Source of the DNA: GCA-2711565 sp963664245
GTDB lineage: Bacteria > Bacteroidota > Bacteroidia > Bacteroidales > GCA-2711565
Length of the DNA: 64,000 nt
Direction: 5' to 3'
NCBI GenBank assembly: GCA_963664245.1
Contig: OY760934.1
Location: 248,001-312,000 of the forward strand
Part shown: in pieces, positions 52,905-61,356 of the stretch
How positions within the stretch are numbered: position 1 is the stretch's first letter
Layout of the letters: each line of letters starts with the position of its first letter
Notes under the pieces: generated by a model
The model's input: only the letters and a program-made list of their open reading frames with translations
The model's database searches: none
What the model was told of the DNA's origin: nothing
Program-made: the position numbers and the translations under genes

Positions 52905-54371
52905 TTAGTAATCTTCAGGAAGCAATCCCCTTACTTTTTTATCGAGCAGGGGAGCCATAAACATAAATCCCCAGGTTAAATAGGTTAAAATTGACGTTGG
53001 TATCTGACCAAGTACACCATTACCATAGCTGGTCCCCACAATACCTGCAAAACCGCAGGCAATAGCACTCAGCTTACCCCGCAGCACGGGGTCCTTAACC
53101 TTGAACATGATAAAGTATGAGCCTTTTACAAGAATGTAGGAAAGAATAAATAAGTGCAACATTAAGCCAACAATTCCCATCTCTGCCCATATCTGAACAA
53201 ACCAACTATCGGTTGCAATATTTGCCAGGAAACCGTTTGGCGAAAATCGTTTTCCCCAGTCACCGGCACTTCCGATACCCCCTCCGAATGGCCTGGTTGC
53301 AAGGTATGTTTTTAGTATCTTCCGGTTTTCTAAACGAACCTGCAGCGATGCATCTTCCGAAGGCCTGAAGGCAGTACGCATCCGTCGGATTTGTGCGTTG
53401 CTCTGACCAATATAAGTGTATTTAAAGAACACGTAAACCCCGGCCAATACCAGTACTCCGAAAAATATAACCCTGACATTTTTCCGGTGGATAAGGTATA
53501 ACATGGCTCCAATTAAGGGAACGATGATTGATCCACGGGTACCGGAAATAAACATCCCATAAATACCGCCAAGTCCCATGACCAGAAACAGGACCTTTTC
53601 ACGATAATCTTTTACATTAAAAAAGAGGATAAGACCAACTATTCCTGCAGCTCCCTGTGCCGAACCAAACTGACCGGCATCACTATAAAATGAGAATACA
53701 CGCAATTCTCCAAAAAGTAAGTGGGTAATTGCACCAACCTGATCCAGCCAACGTTGTTCGGCGTAATCAGGGCCGAGGTACAACTGTTGCATTCCTTTTA
53801 GTGTTCCTAAAATGGACAAGCCGGCCCAGATGTATAGAAAGGTGTTTAATTTTTTCATGTCCCGAAACAGGAAGAATGCCAGGGGGACCGTCAGAAAAGA
53901 ATATAGTGCCAATGCACGCATGGCATAAAACCAGGCTGTTTTACTCAAGGATTCAGGATTGAAGATTTGGGCAACGGCATATAAAAACCAGAGCAGCATC
54001 ATTACTGTTAAATCATTGAATAAAGCGTCTTTATCCAGCTTCTTATAAAAGTTCTTAAAGAATAAAGCAATAATGGTTAGTACAAGAAAGATATCAATAG
54101 ACAGCCCCATTGGAATACCGGGGATATAACGGGTAATACCAATGGCAATAAAACCAAGTACAATTATCGTATACAAACCAATAGATGGTTTTTTAAATAA
54201 GTAGTTCATATACATTATTGCAATTGGCATTGCACCAATGGCTACGGCAATTTTAATACCTCCCGTACTAATGAGATAACTAATAAGAACCAGTAAAACG
54301 AGTAATCCTATTAAAAAGAATGGATCATTTAATTTATATGAACCGGATAATCGTTTTATTTTTTTCTGCAT
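52905..54371 (-). CDS. O-antigen polymerase/ligase family protein (Wzy-like)
   Basis: A 488-residue protein with about twelve TMs and a large extracytoplasmic loop (about 330-385) carrying RPFGGGIGSAGDWGKRF, as in Wzy_C/WaaL proteins. It would polymerise repeat units on the periplasmic side. Start at MQKKIKRLSG (54371); an ATG at 54404 adds 11 residues. Wzx, Wzy and Wzc side by side point to a Wzy-dependent pathway. Confidence 0.85.
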   Translation of the reverse strand: MQKKIKRLSGSYKLNDPFFLIGLLVLLVLISYLISTGGIKIAVAIGAMPIAIMYMNYLFKKPSIGLYTIIVLGFIAIGITRYIPGIPMGLSIDIFLVLTIIALFFKNFYKKLDKDALFNDLTVMMLLWFLYAVAQIFNPESLSKTAWFYAMRALALYSFLTVPLAFFLFRDMKKLNTFLYIWAGLSILGTLKGMQQLYLGPDYAEQRWLDQVGAITHLLFGELRVFSFYSDAGQFGSAQGAAGIVGLILFFNVKDYREKVLFLVMGLGGIYGMFISGTRGSIIVPLIGAMLYLIHRKNVRVIFFGVLVLAGVYVFFKYTYIGQSNAQIRRMRTAFRPSEDASLQVRLENRKILKTYLATRPFGGGIGSAGDWGKRFSPNGFLANIATDSWFVQIWAEMGIVGLMLHLFILSYILVKGSYFIMFKVKDPVLRGKLSAIACGFAGIVGTSYGNGVLGQIPTSILTYLTWGFMFMAPLLDKKVRGLLPEDY

Positions 54372-54410
54372 AAGTTGATTTCCCTTAAGAATATAAAGGT
54401 ACAAAGATTT

Positions 54411-55868
54411 TTATTTCCTAAAAACCTTAAATACATCTACCAATATTGATTTGAAGAAGTTCCATCCTTCAATAAAAATCAGCCTTTTTTCTATCTTAAT
54501 TTCTTTGTTAAAGTAGTTTAACCCGATGGCAATTCCTATTATTGTAAATAAAATAGTAACGAAAGCCACCATTTCAAGGGTTGCTATCATTGAGAAATTA
54601 TAACTTTTATTGAAAACATCGTACAGGCCAAATTCAAAACTTGTAAAAAGAACCAGTATTGAAGAGAGGATGAAAAATTTTGACAGGTAAAAGATTGCAA
54701 TAATATCGCCAATAATATTGGCCGCCGCCATGTAAACTACTTTCAGGAAATTCTTTTTGGGTTTATTGATGCTATCAAGGGCAACACCGGTAAATTTATC
54801 AATGGATAAAAACAATCCGTAAATACAGAATATCCTGAAAATATTTTGGGTTTCGAGATATTCGGGGCCTCCAAGAATCAAAACAAATTGCTTAGCGAAA
54901 ATAAATCCGAAAATCAGAATAGGTAAAAGAACAAATGTTAGCCCCCCGGAATAAGCATAGAAAATCCGTTTTATTTCGGCGGTATTGTTTTCAAGGCTGG
55001 CTTTCGACATTCGTGGAAAAGCTGTTGCAACAAAACTCCGTAAAGGAATTTCCAGAATTTCCGTAAGTTTTAACGGAACCGAATAAAATGCAACGCCTGT
55101 TGTGCCCAGGAAAGGGCTTAAGCCTAATAAGATTGTATCTGAACTTTTTAAAAGGTTAGATCCGATCAGTGTTCCGGTAGAAAATTTACCAAAATTTAAA
55201 ATGGTTCTATTCGATTCTTTATCTGTTTTAAAAATGTATTGTAGGCCATCCCATTTATTAATGATACAAAATAAGGACGTTATCAGGTTAATAAACAGGT
55301 GAACATAAACAATCTCCAGTATTCCCCAATTCAAATAAAAAAGGTTAAGCAGGAGGAACAAAACAAAGGTTGCCGTGTTGATTAGCCTGACATAAAGAAT
55401 GCGGTCGAAGCGTTGGTCGGCCATCATTATTGAAATTGCATTATTAAACGGCAGGTTAAGGAAGGATAGGATAGGGTACCAGATAAAAAACAATGAATAG
55501 CCGGAATCCTGAATGCTTTCAGGAAAAATGAGATAAACGCCCCAGATAACAGCCGATACAATAAGGGTTGTTACAAGGCCGATGTACCAATTTGATCCCA
55601 TCAGTTTGTTTCGCTGTTCGCCTTCGGCTCCTGATAAGAAACGGATAATTGCTGTACGGGTAATGCCAAAACGGAGCATTTCCACAAAATTCCCTGCGGT
55701 GATGTAAATTACCCATTGTCCAAATATACTGGGTTGAAGGCATCTTACTAATAATATAAAGCTCAGAAAACCAAATACAGCAACACTGATATTACCAGCT
55801 AACGATAAAAAGTTATTGTTTCTGAAAGCTTTCAAAATTTGTGCGTTCACCATGATAAATTTAGTCAA
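54411..55868 (-). CDS. Polysaccharide flippase (Wzx-like)
   Basis: A 485-residue MATE-type exporter with about fourteen TMs and the polysaccharide-synthesis family start (NNFLSLAGNISVAVFGFLSF, RFGITRTAIIRFLSG). It flips lipid-linked repeat units across the inner membrane. First Met at 55868 overlaps the wzc stop by eight bases; a second Met at 55853 is possible. Confidence 0.88.
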   Translation of the reverse strand: MTKFIMVNAQILKAFRNNNFLSLAGNISVAVFGFLSFILLVRCLQPSIFGQWVIYITAGNFVEMLRFGITRTAIIRFLSGAEGEQRNKLMGSNWYIGLVTTLIVSAVIWGVYLIFPESIQDSGYSLFFIWYPILSFLNLPFNNAISIMMADQRFDRILYVRLINTATFVLFLLLNLFYLNWGILEIVYVHLFINLITSLFCIINKWDGLQYIFKTDKESNRTILNFGKFSTGTLIGSNLLKSSDTILLGLSPFLGTTGVAFYSVPLKLTEILEIPLRSFVATAFPRMSKASLENNTAEIKRIFYAYSGGLTFVLLPILIFGFIFAKQFVLILGGPEYLETQNIFRIFCIYGLFLSIDKFTGVALDSINKPKKNFLKVVYMAAANIIGDIIAIFYLSKFFILSSILVLFTSFEFGLYDVFNKSYNFSMIATLEMVAFVTILFTIIGIAIGLNYFNKEIKIEKRLIFIEGWNFFKSILVDVFKVFRK

Positions 55869-58725
55869 CCCTAACTTTAACTTTCAGTCTAAATGGATAG
55901 GTTACAATTTTTCTAACTTTTCTGCGAATTGATTTTCTTTTTTGTTCAGGAATTTCATTAATAATATCTTCAAGTGCAAACAATTCTGTTTGATTAAGTA
56001 CAACCATCGGTTTTTCACGGCAAACTTCCTGCATCATTTCAAGGGCAGAAACGTCAGCTTTTCTCCAATGGTCGGTAGCTTTAGTAACCATAAGTGCGGC
56101 ATCCACGGAGCTCATTAGCTCTAGTGGGTAAGAGTTATAAATTAATGCAGGGATTTCTAAGAAGATATAGTCGTATTTATAATTATCCTGTCTTAAATAT
56201 TTACTCGATAATAACTCGTTAATGCTGTTAATCTCAACAAAACGATTATCAATTTTATAAGTGATCGTACTGTCCAGATTAGAGCTTTCTTCAGCGTCTG
56301 TTGAATCTTTTGAATAGTTAAGGTATAATACATTTTCGCCCCAGGATCTTAATTTCTTGATTAATTCTTTGGCAATTAATGTTTTTCCAACTCCTTCCTG
56401 AGTACTAAAAATTAGTACTAAATAAGGTTTTTCGGTAGTGTAAATCGAGTTATGAGAAAGATGCAGCTTAATGTTCTGTAAAATCATTTCAATTAAACGA
56501 TTGCTGATGTATGAATTATCAAAACCAGGTTCCAGGATCGGATAAGCTCCGGCAAGCTTAAGGTTGATGATTTTTTCAACGGTTTCCGGTCGTTTAATAG
56601 TCGTGTCAAAAAATTCGAGCATCAAAATAATAAAGGCAACCATAAAGAACCCAATAATAGCTGCGGCTAAAATCAACAATTTTGTTTTTGAAGGATTTGC
56701 ACGAAGCGGGAAGGTTGGCTCATCCATTATTTTAATGTTGGCAGACATTTGGTTGTTTTGTTGCTTCATTTTAGCAACATTAAAACTATGTAAGAACTCC
56801 ATGTAGGCCTGTTCGGCAACTTCAATTTCGCGCTCAATGCGTTTTAGCATGGCTCCTAATGGTGCAAAAATTTGATACACCGTTGTAAAATCAGCTTTTC
56901 TCCGGTTCAACACACGCATACTTGCTTTTGCTTCACGGTATGCAATTGAGTTATCAAGGTACTCGACGAGCAAATCTTTAATTGGTATGCCTTCACTGGA
57001 ATGTGTATATAAATAAAGCTGATCGACATTGGCTTTCATCTCATCTTTTAAACGTTTTGCTTTACGTTTAAGTCCTTGTAATTCGCGCTGAATTTTCGGG
57101 TCATATTCACTGGAAATTTCATTGACTACAATTTTTTCTTGCAGATCAGATATTTCCTTCATTTTTTGATTAATGGCATCGCTTTTTACGTAGATGCTAT
57201 CTTTTGCAAAAAGTTTTGTCTCCAGTTCTCCAAGTACAGCCGAAGCAGCAGCCATTTTAATTTGCTCGTTTTGGTAATATAAATCCAAATCTTCTTTTTG
57301 TCCGGCAATGGCTTTACTTTGTTCGTAATAGTTAATAATGTTGTTGTCCTGGTTAAATTTCAGTAAACGGTCTTCAGCATCTTGCAGACGGGCATCTGCT
57401 TCTTCAACTTTACGGCGATAATAGTCAACTACAAAATCGGCCTGGTTTGCTTTCAACATTCTATAATCACGGATAAATACCTGGGTCAATAATTTTAGCG
57501 TTTGCTGACAAATGCCTGGATCATCCGATTGGTAAGTGATACGGATTAAATCGGAACTGTTAATTCTGGTTACCTGTGAATTGCTTCTGATTTTTGAGAT
57601 ACTGTAATGCCTATGATCATAGTTTAATAAACCATACACATAGTTGGTATCACTTGAATTGTAGTAATCCATTAAGTTTGAAACGGTTGCTTCAAAATCT
57701 TCGGTACGAATACCTGGTGGTACTACATGATCTTTTTTAAATACATAATGATAAGATGAATTATCATCCAAATCAATGACACCTCTGCGGCTTTCACTAT
57801 CAGCATCAGTATCTGCTAAGGCTTGTGCCTTAACATCTTCATAATTCACAGCACTTCTAGAAGGAGCTTTATAATTTGAGCGTAAATCTTTAATGATAAG
57901 TTTAACTCCCGGGGTTAATTGATCGGAATAAAGGCTGTTTGTTCTGCGGATGTCTGCCATGCTTACATTATACTCTTTTGAAATGGCGTATAATGTTTCA
58001 CCTTCTTTAACAGTATGATACAAGTAATTAGTAGGGATGTTCTTTTTTATAATTAAAGTTTGTCCGGAAGTTACATCAGGACTTCTCATCCCGTTTCTAT
58101 CCATCAGTTCAGCAGCACTAATGCCGTAGATGGCTGCAATTTGGTATATGTTTTCTCCGGGGCGAACCACGTGCGAAACAATTTCGATTTCTTTATTATT
58201 AGGATCAGAATAATTTTGGCCCGAAATTACACCACTGTTTTTGCGTCTGCGTTCAATTTCACTCTCCAGTTCCTGGATTTCTTCTTGGTAACGCAATATT
58301 TGTTGTTCTTTTTCACGTTCCAGTCCCATCTTACCATTAATAACAACCAAATCTTTTACATGTTTAGGGACCATTCGATGAAGTTCCTGGTAGTTTTCTT
58401 TTGAAATGTATTGCGGGTTAGGGGCATCAAGAATTAAGCCTTGAGCTAACAACCGGATAGCTGTTTTTTCAATGGTGCTTCTGGAGTTAACAATATTGAT
58501 GATATTATCGTATTGGATGTTGGTTGCAAAATAATCTACATTACGCTGTTCTGTCGATTCGATGTTAAAACTGGTGGCAATACCAGTATATATAATGGTT
58601 TCGGAGGTATAGGATTTTGGACTGTTTCGTGTAAAAAAGTATACTAAGGCTGCCATAATGATGGGAACCATTATGAGCAAAAACAAATGTCGCTTTATGA
58701 GTTGTATTATTTTATAAAGATCCAT
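55861..58725 (-). CDS. Wzc-like polysaccharide co-polymerase with two LysM domains
   Basis: A 954-residue protein: TM (about 12-32), Wzz domain, coiled coil (about 133-162), two LysM domains (about 184-228 and 234-279: HVVRPGENIYQIAAIYGIS and HTVKEGETLYAISKEYNVS), a long GumC-type coiled coil (about 430-640), second TM (about 685-705), and a cytoplasmic BY-kinase-like ATPase with Walker A GVGKT (778-782). The Walker B-like stretch reads FLEIPA and not the usual D-x-P. The tail is basic and has a single Tyr, not a Tyr cluster. LysM domains in a co-polymerase are unusual and suggest peptidoglycan binding. Confidence 0.88.
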   Translation of the reverse strand: MDLYKIIQLIKRHLFLLIMVPIIMAALVYFFTRNSPKSYTSETIIYTGIATSFNIESTEQRNVDYFATNIQYDNIINIVNSRSTIEKTAIRLLAQGLILDAPNPQYISKENYQELHRMVPKHVKDLVVINGKMGLEREKEQQILRYQEEIQELESEIERRRKNSGVISGQNYSDPNNKEIEIVSHVVRPGENIYQIAAIYGISAAELMDRNGMRSPDVTSGQTLIIKKNIPTNYLYHTVKEGETLYAISKEYNVSMADIRRTNSLYSDQLTPGVKLIIKDLRSNYKAPSRSAVNYEDVKAQALADTDADSESRRGVIDLDDNSSYHYVFKKDHVVPPGIRTEDFEATVSNLMDYYNSSDTNYVYGLLNYDHRHYSISKIRSNSQVTRINSSDLIRITYQSDDPGICQQTLKLLTQVFIRDYRMLKANQADFVVDYYRRKVEEADARLQDAEDRLLKFNQDNNIINYYEQSKAIAGQKEDLDLYYQNEQIKMAAASAVLGELETKLFAKDSIYVKSDAINQKMKEISDLQEKIVVNEISSEYDPKIQRELQGLKRKAKRLKDEMKANVDQLYLYTHSSEGIPIKDLLVEYLDNSIAYREAKASMRVLNRRKADFTTVYQIFAPLGAMLKRIEREIEVAEQAYMEFLHSFNVAKMKQQNNQMSANIKIMDEPTFPLRANPSKTKLLILAAAIIGFFMVAFIILMLEFFDTTIKRPETVEKIINLKLAGAYPILEPGFDNSYISNRLIEMILQNIKLHLSHNSIYTTEKPYLVLIFSTQEGVGKTLIAKELIKKLRSWGENVLYLNYSKDSTDAEESSNLDSTITYKIDNRFVEINSINELLSSKYLRQDNYKYDYIFLEIPALIYNSYPLELMSSVDAALMVTKATDHWRKADVSALEMMQEVCREKPMVVLNQTELFALEDIINEIPEQKRKSIRRKVRKIVTYPFRLKVKVRVD

Positions 58726-59486
58726 TATTTGAGAACATTTATGAGATTAAATTTAAAGCCAACCAATTCTTCGAGCAAGGTGTAAGCAATGTTGAACCTT
58801 CCCAGGGTTTCGTAATAACTTGCGGCACCACGGGTTGCATAATCCTTTTGACGGTTGTATTCTTCCGGTGGAATTTCTCCGGCCAGAAACATATTTTCAG
58901 CGTTCTGCATCATCATATCTGAAGTTTGCTGATAATCATTTTGGATTTTTAGCATCAACTGTTGTTGCATTAATTCATTATAAGTTTCAATAACTTCTTT
59001 TCTGATCTCCCTGATTCTTATATCCCTTTGAATCATTGCAATTTCAAGTTCTTTCTTCTTTTTATTGATATTATTTTTCCGGTCAATAATATAATATAGC
59101 GGAAACCTGACATAAACACCTCCTGAGTAAGTTATCCGTCTTGATTCCAGTAAATAAAACCCTAATTCAGGGGTAAGTTCGTTACGGTCATTAAAATAAT
59201 AGGTTCCATAATTAATTAAGAGATCTACTCCGATGTGTTCTGTCCAGGCTCTTCTTTCTGTTTTTATATCATAAAAAGCCCTTGCTGCTTTAAGTTCTTC
59301 CAATTTTACATTTGGCGAATTAGCAATGGCCGAATCAATTAAAGCCTCTAGTGGTGGGATTTTTTGGGAAATATTATCTTTAATAGGATTGAAATAAATT
59401 GAGCTGTCAACTTCTTGTGCATAAGTTGTATTAATAAAAATTAACCCCAAAAATATCAATGAAATTATTCTGACTATTTTAAACAT
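58725..59486 (-). CDS. Half-length TolC-like outer-membrane protein
   Basis: With the start at 59486 (MFKIVRIISLIF) the 253-residue protein has a signal peptide (to about A24) and one outer-membrane-efflux (OEP) repeat: SIANSPNVKLEELKAAR, a strand region (GGVYVRFPLYYI), and a long helix pair (RKEVIETYNELMQQQLML...ENMFLAGEIPPEEYNRQK). Typical TolC is about 450 residues with two such repeats. It overlaps wzc by one base. With no Wza (OPX) gene in view, it may form the export channel as an oligomer (inference). Confidence 0.75.
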   Translation of the reverse strand: MFKIVRIISLIFLGLIFINTTYAQEVDSSIYFNPIKDNISQKIPPLEALIDSAIANSPNVKLEELKAARAFYDIKTERRAWTEHIGVDLLINYGTYYFNDRNELTPELGFYLLESRRITYSGGVYVRFPLYYIIDRKNNINKKKKELEIAMIQRDIRIREIRKEVIETYNELMQQQLMLKIQNDYQQTSDMMMQNAENMFLAGEIPPEEYNRQKDYATRGAASYYETLGRFNIAYTLLEELVGFKFNLINVLK

Positions 59487-59600
59487 ATACAAGTAATTAA
59501 AGCTCAATACAAACTACGTTATTTTTTTATTTAAAGTAAATATACAACGATTTATTTTATTAAATAGTTTTTAACAATTATGTGTTTTATATCAACGATT

Positions 59601-60812
59601 TTAAACGTTTTCTTTTTGGAATAAAGCCGGAACTGTTCGTAAAATAAGTTTGATATCCCCCCAAAAAGAATATGTTCTTGCATATTGATTATCAAGAGAT
59701 TTTCGTTCTTCTTCTGACATTTCTCCTTTTTTACCCCTTAATTCAACCTGCCATAAGCCGGTAATTCCTGCCGGGCCTAAAAAGCGTTCACTCCAATCGT
59801 CAGAGGTTAACATTTCGGCTTCGTATAAAGGTAACGGGCGATTTCCAACAATCGACATATCTCCTTTTAGCACATTTATTAATTGTGGCAATTCATCAAT
59901 GCTGGTATTACGGATAAATTTACCGACTTTGGTTATACGAGGATCATCCTTTATTTTCATAAAGGTTGCTTTGTTTTGTTTGCTTTTCAATTCTGAATAC
60001 CAGTACTCACAAACTTTTTGTCCGGAGGTAAAAAGTGTAGGGGAGCAATATTCCCCTTCGGGTAATTTTGAACAATGCGGACATTCCGTTATTTCAGGTT
60101 CTTTTTTATTATTTTCCTGTGCATACTGGTTCAGGTGATTTAATTCTTTTAACTTAGCATCAGCGCCGGTGTACATCGAACGAAACTTATAAAAATCAAA
60201 GATTTTATACCCGGTTCCCACTCGTTTCGATTTATAATATACTTTTCCTTTTGATTCGAGGCGTATGGCCAGGGCTATAATGATAAAAATCGGCAATAAA
60301 AGCAACAAAGCAAAACCCGATACCAAGACATCAAAGGTTCGTTTAATGAACGGAATTTTATAATCTTTGTAAACTCTTTTTTGATTTTGGGTAATTTGTT
60401 CAGCGTAAACCTTTTTATACTCGTTGAGAAACTTGATCCGGGTATAAATTTCTTCAACATCCAAAGGGATCAGGTAGAAATCATCTACTCTTTCTTTGAA
60501 AGCCTGATTTTTTAAATCTTCGTTTTTTTCATGGGTGATAAGAATAAACGGGGTAGTAGAATGGATTGCTTTAGCTTTGAGCATCCTAAAAATTTCAATT
60601 CCGTTAATTCCCGGCAAATGAGCTTCGCTGATTATAGCATCTAATTCTTCAGTTTCTTTAAGTATGTTAATAGCTTCCAGGCCGTTTTCCGATTCAATCG
60701 AATCAAACAAAAGGTTAGAATCCTGATACTCTTTGGTTACTTTTTTATTTCCCCCAATGTAAAGAATCTTATGCTTTTTTCTGGTCTCATTCGTTGTTTC
60801 AGCCATAATCAA
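59601..60812 (-). CDS. Initiating sugar-1-phosphate transferase fused to a degenerate receiver domain
   Basis: A 403-residue fusion. Residues 14-130 match a receiver domain in length and pattern but lack the active site: the acidic pair is GG (20-21), the phosphoacceptor is Glu63 (IISEAHLPGING) and the conserved Lys is replaced (YLIPLD). Residues 153-403 are a bacterial sugar transferase (WcaJ/WbaP type): RTFDVLVSG TM, FYKFRSM, DDPRITKVGKFIR, SIDELPQ, GDMSIVGNRPLP. Between them is an insert with four Cys (244, 247, 256, 268) that could bind zinc. It would start lipid-linked repeat-unit synthesis. An intact receiver gene lies 19 bases upstream. Confidence 0.92.
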   Translation of the reverse strand: MIMAETTNETRKKHKILYIGGNKKVTKEYQDSNLLFDSIESENGLEAINILKETEELDAIISEAHLPGINGIEIFRMLKAKAIHSTTPFILITHEKNEDLKNQAFKERVDDFYLIPLDVEEIYTRIKFLNEYKKVYAEQITQNQKRVYKDYKIPFIKRTFDVLVSGFALLLLLPIFIIIALAIRLESKGKVYYKSKRVGTGYKIFDFYKFRSMYTGADAKLKELNHLNQYAQENNKKEPEITECPHCSKLPEGEYCSPTLFTSGQKVCEYWYSELKSKQNKATFMKIKDDPRITKVGKFIRNTSIDELPQLINVLKGDMSIVGNRPLPLYEAEMLTSDDWSERFLGPAGITGLWQVELRGKKGEMSEEERKSLDNQYARTYSFWGDIKLILRTVPALFQKENV

Positions 60813-60831
60813 AATGTAAAAAAAGAAAAAC

Positions 60832-61206
60832 TTATGATTTTCTGGAAATTAACAGTTCAATACGAATTGCCAGCTCTTCGGGATTAAAGGGTTTTACGAT
60901 ATAATCGTCGGCACCCAGTTTTAGGCATTTTATTTTTTCCGTGCTGCTTTCTATGCCGGATAACATAACAATCGGGATGTGTTTAAAGTAGCCGCTTGAA
61001 CGCAAATTCTTTACAAACTCATACCCATCAAGGTTCGGCATTTGAATATCGGCTACAATAAGATCCGGAATATTCCCTTCTTCCAGCCAGGCTAAGCCTT
61101 CCATACCGTCGCTTTTAGTAACTACATTGTAGGTTTTCTTTAAGAAATTTTCAAGCAACATCCTAATACTTAGCTCATCATCAATAACCAGGATTTTCTT
61201 TTTCAT
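60832..61206 (-). CDS. Stand-alone response regulator receiver
   Basis: A 124-residue CheY-like protein with all active residues: D9/D10, phosphoacceptor Asp53 (IVADIQMPNLDG), Thr/Ser at 83 region (MLSG) and Lys105 (YIVKPFNPEE). No output domain. First gene of the right polysaccharide block, immediately upstream of the sugar transferase with a degenerate receiver; a regulator acting on that enzyme through protein contact is plausible. It could be phosphorylated by the hybrid kinases at 30-34 kb (inference). Confidence 0.93.
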   Translation of the reverse strand: MKKKILVIDDELSIRMLLENFLKKTYNVVTKSDGMEGLAWLEEGNIPDLIVADIQMPNLDGYEFVKNLRSSGYFKHIPIVMLSGIESSTEKIKCLKLGADDYIVKPFNPEELAIRIELLISRKS

Positions 61207-61242
61207 TGAATATATTTTTAATATAGAATTCTACACGAAATA

Positions 61243-61250
61243 CAAATTTA
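61243..61250 (-). promoter_or_regulatory. -7 box for the right polysaccharide block
   Basis: Minus-strand TAAATTTG about 37 bases before the receiver ATG. Same sequence as the -7 box of rfbF (TAAATTTG), while most others in the window read TATATTTG. Confidence 0.45.
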
Positions 61251-61356
61251 AGATAAAATATGAATTAAGCTCATGCTTACCTGAAAGTTATTTACATAAT
61301 AAAGTTAATAAATCGGGGCACAGATAAAAAGTAAATCGATCTAAAATAAGTAAAAA

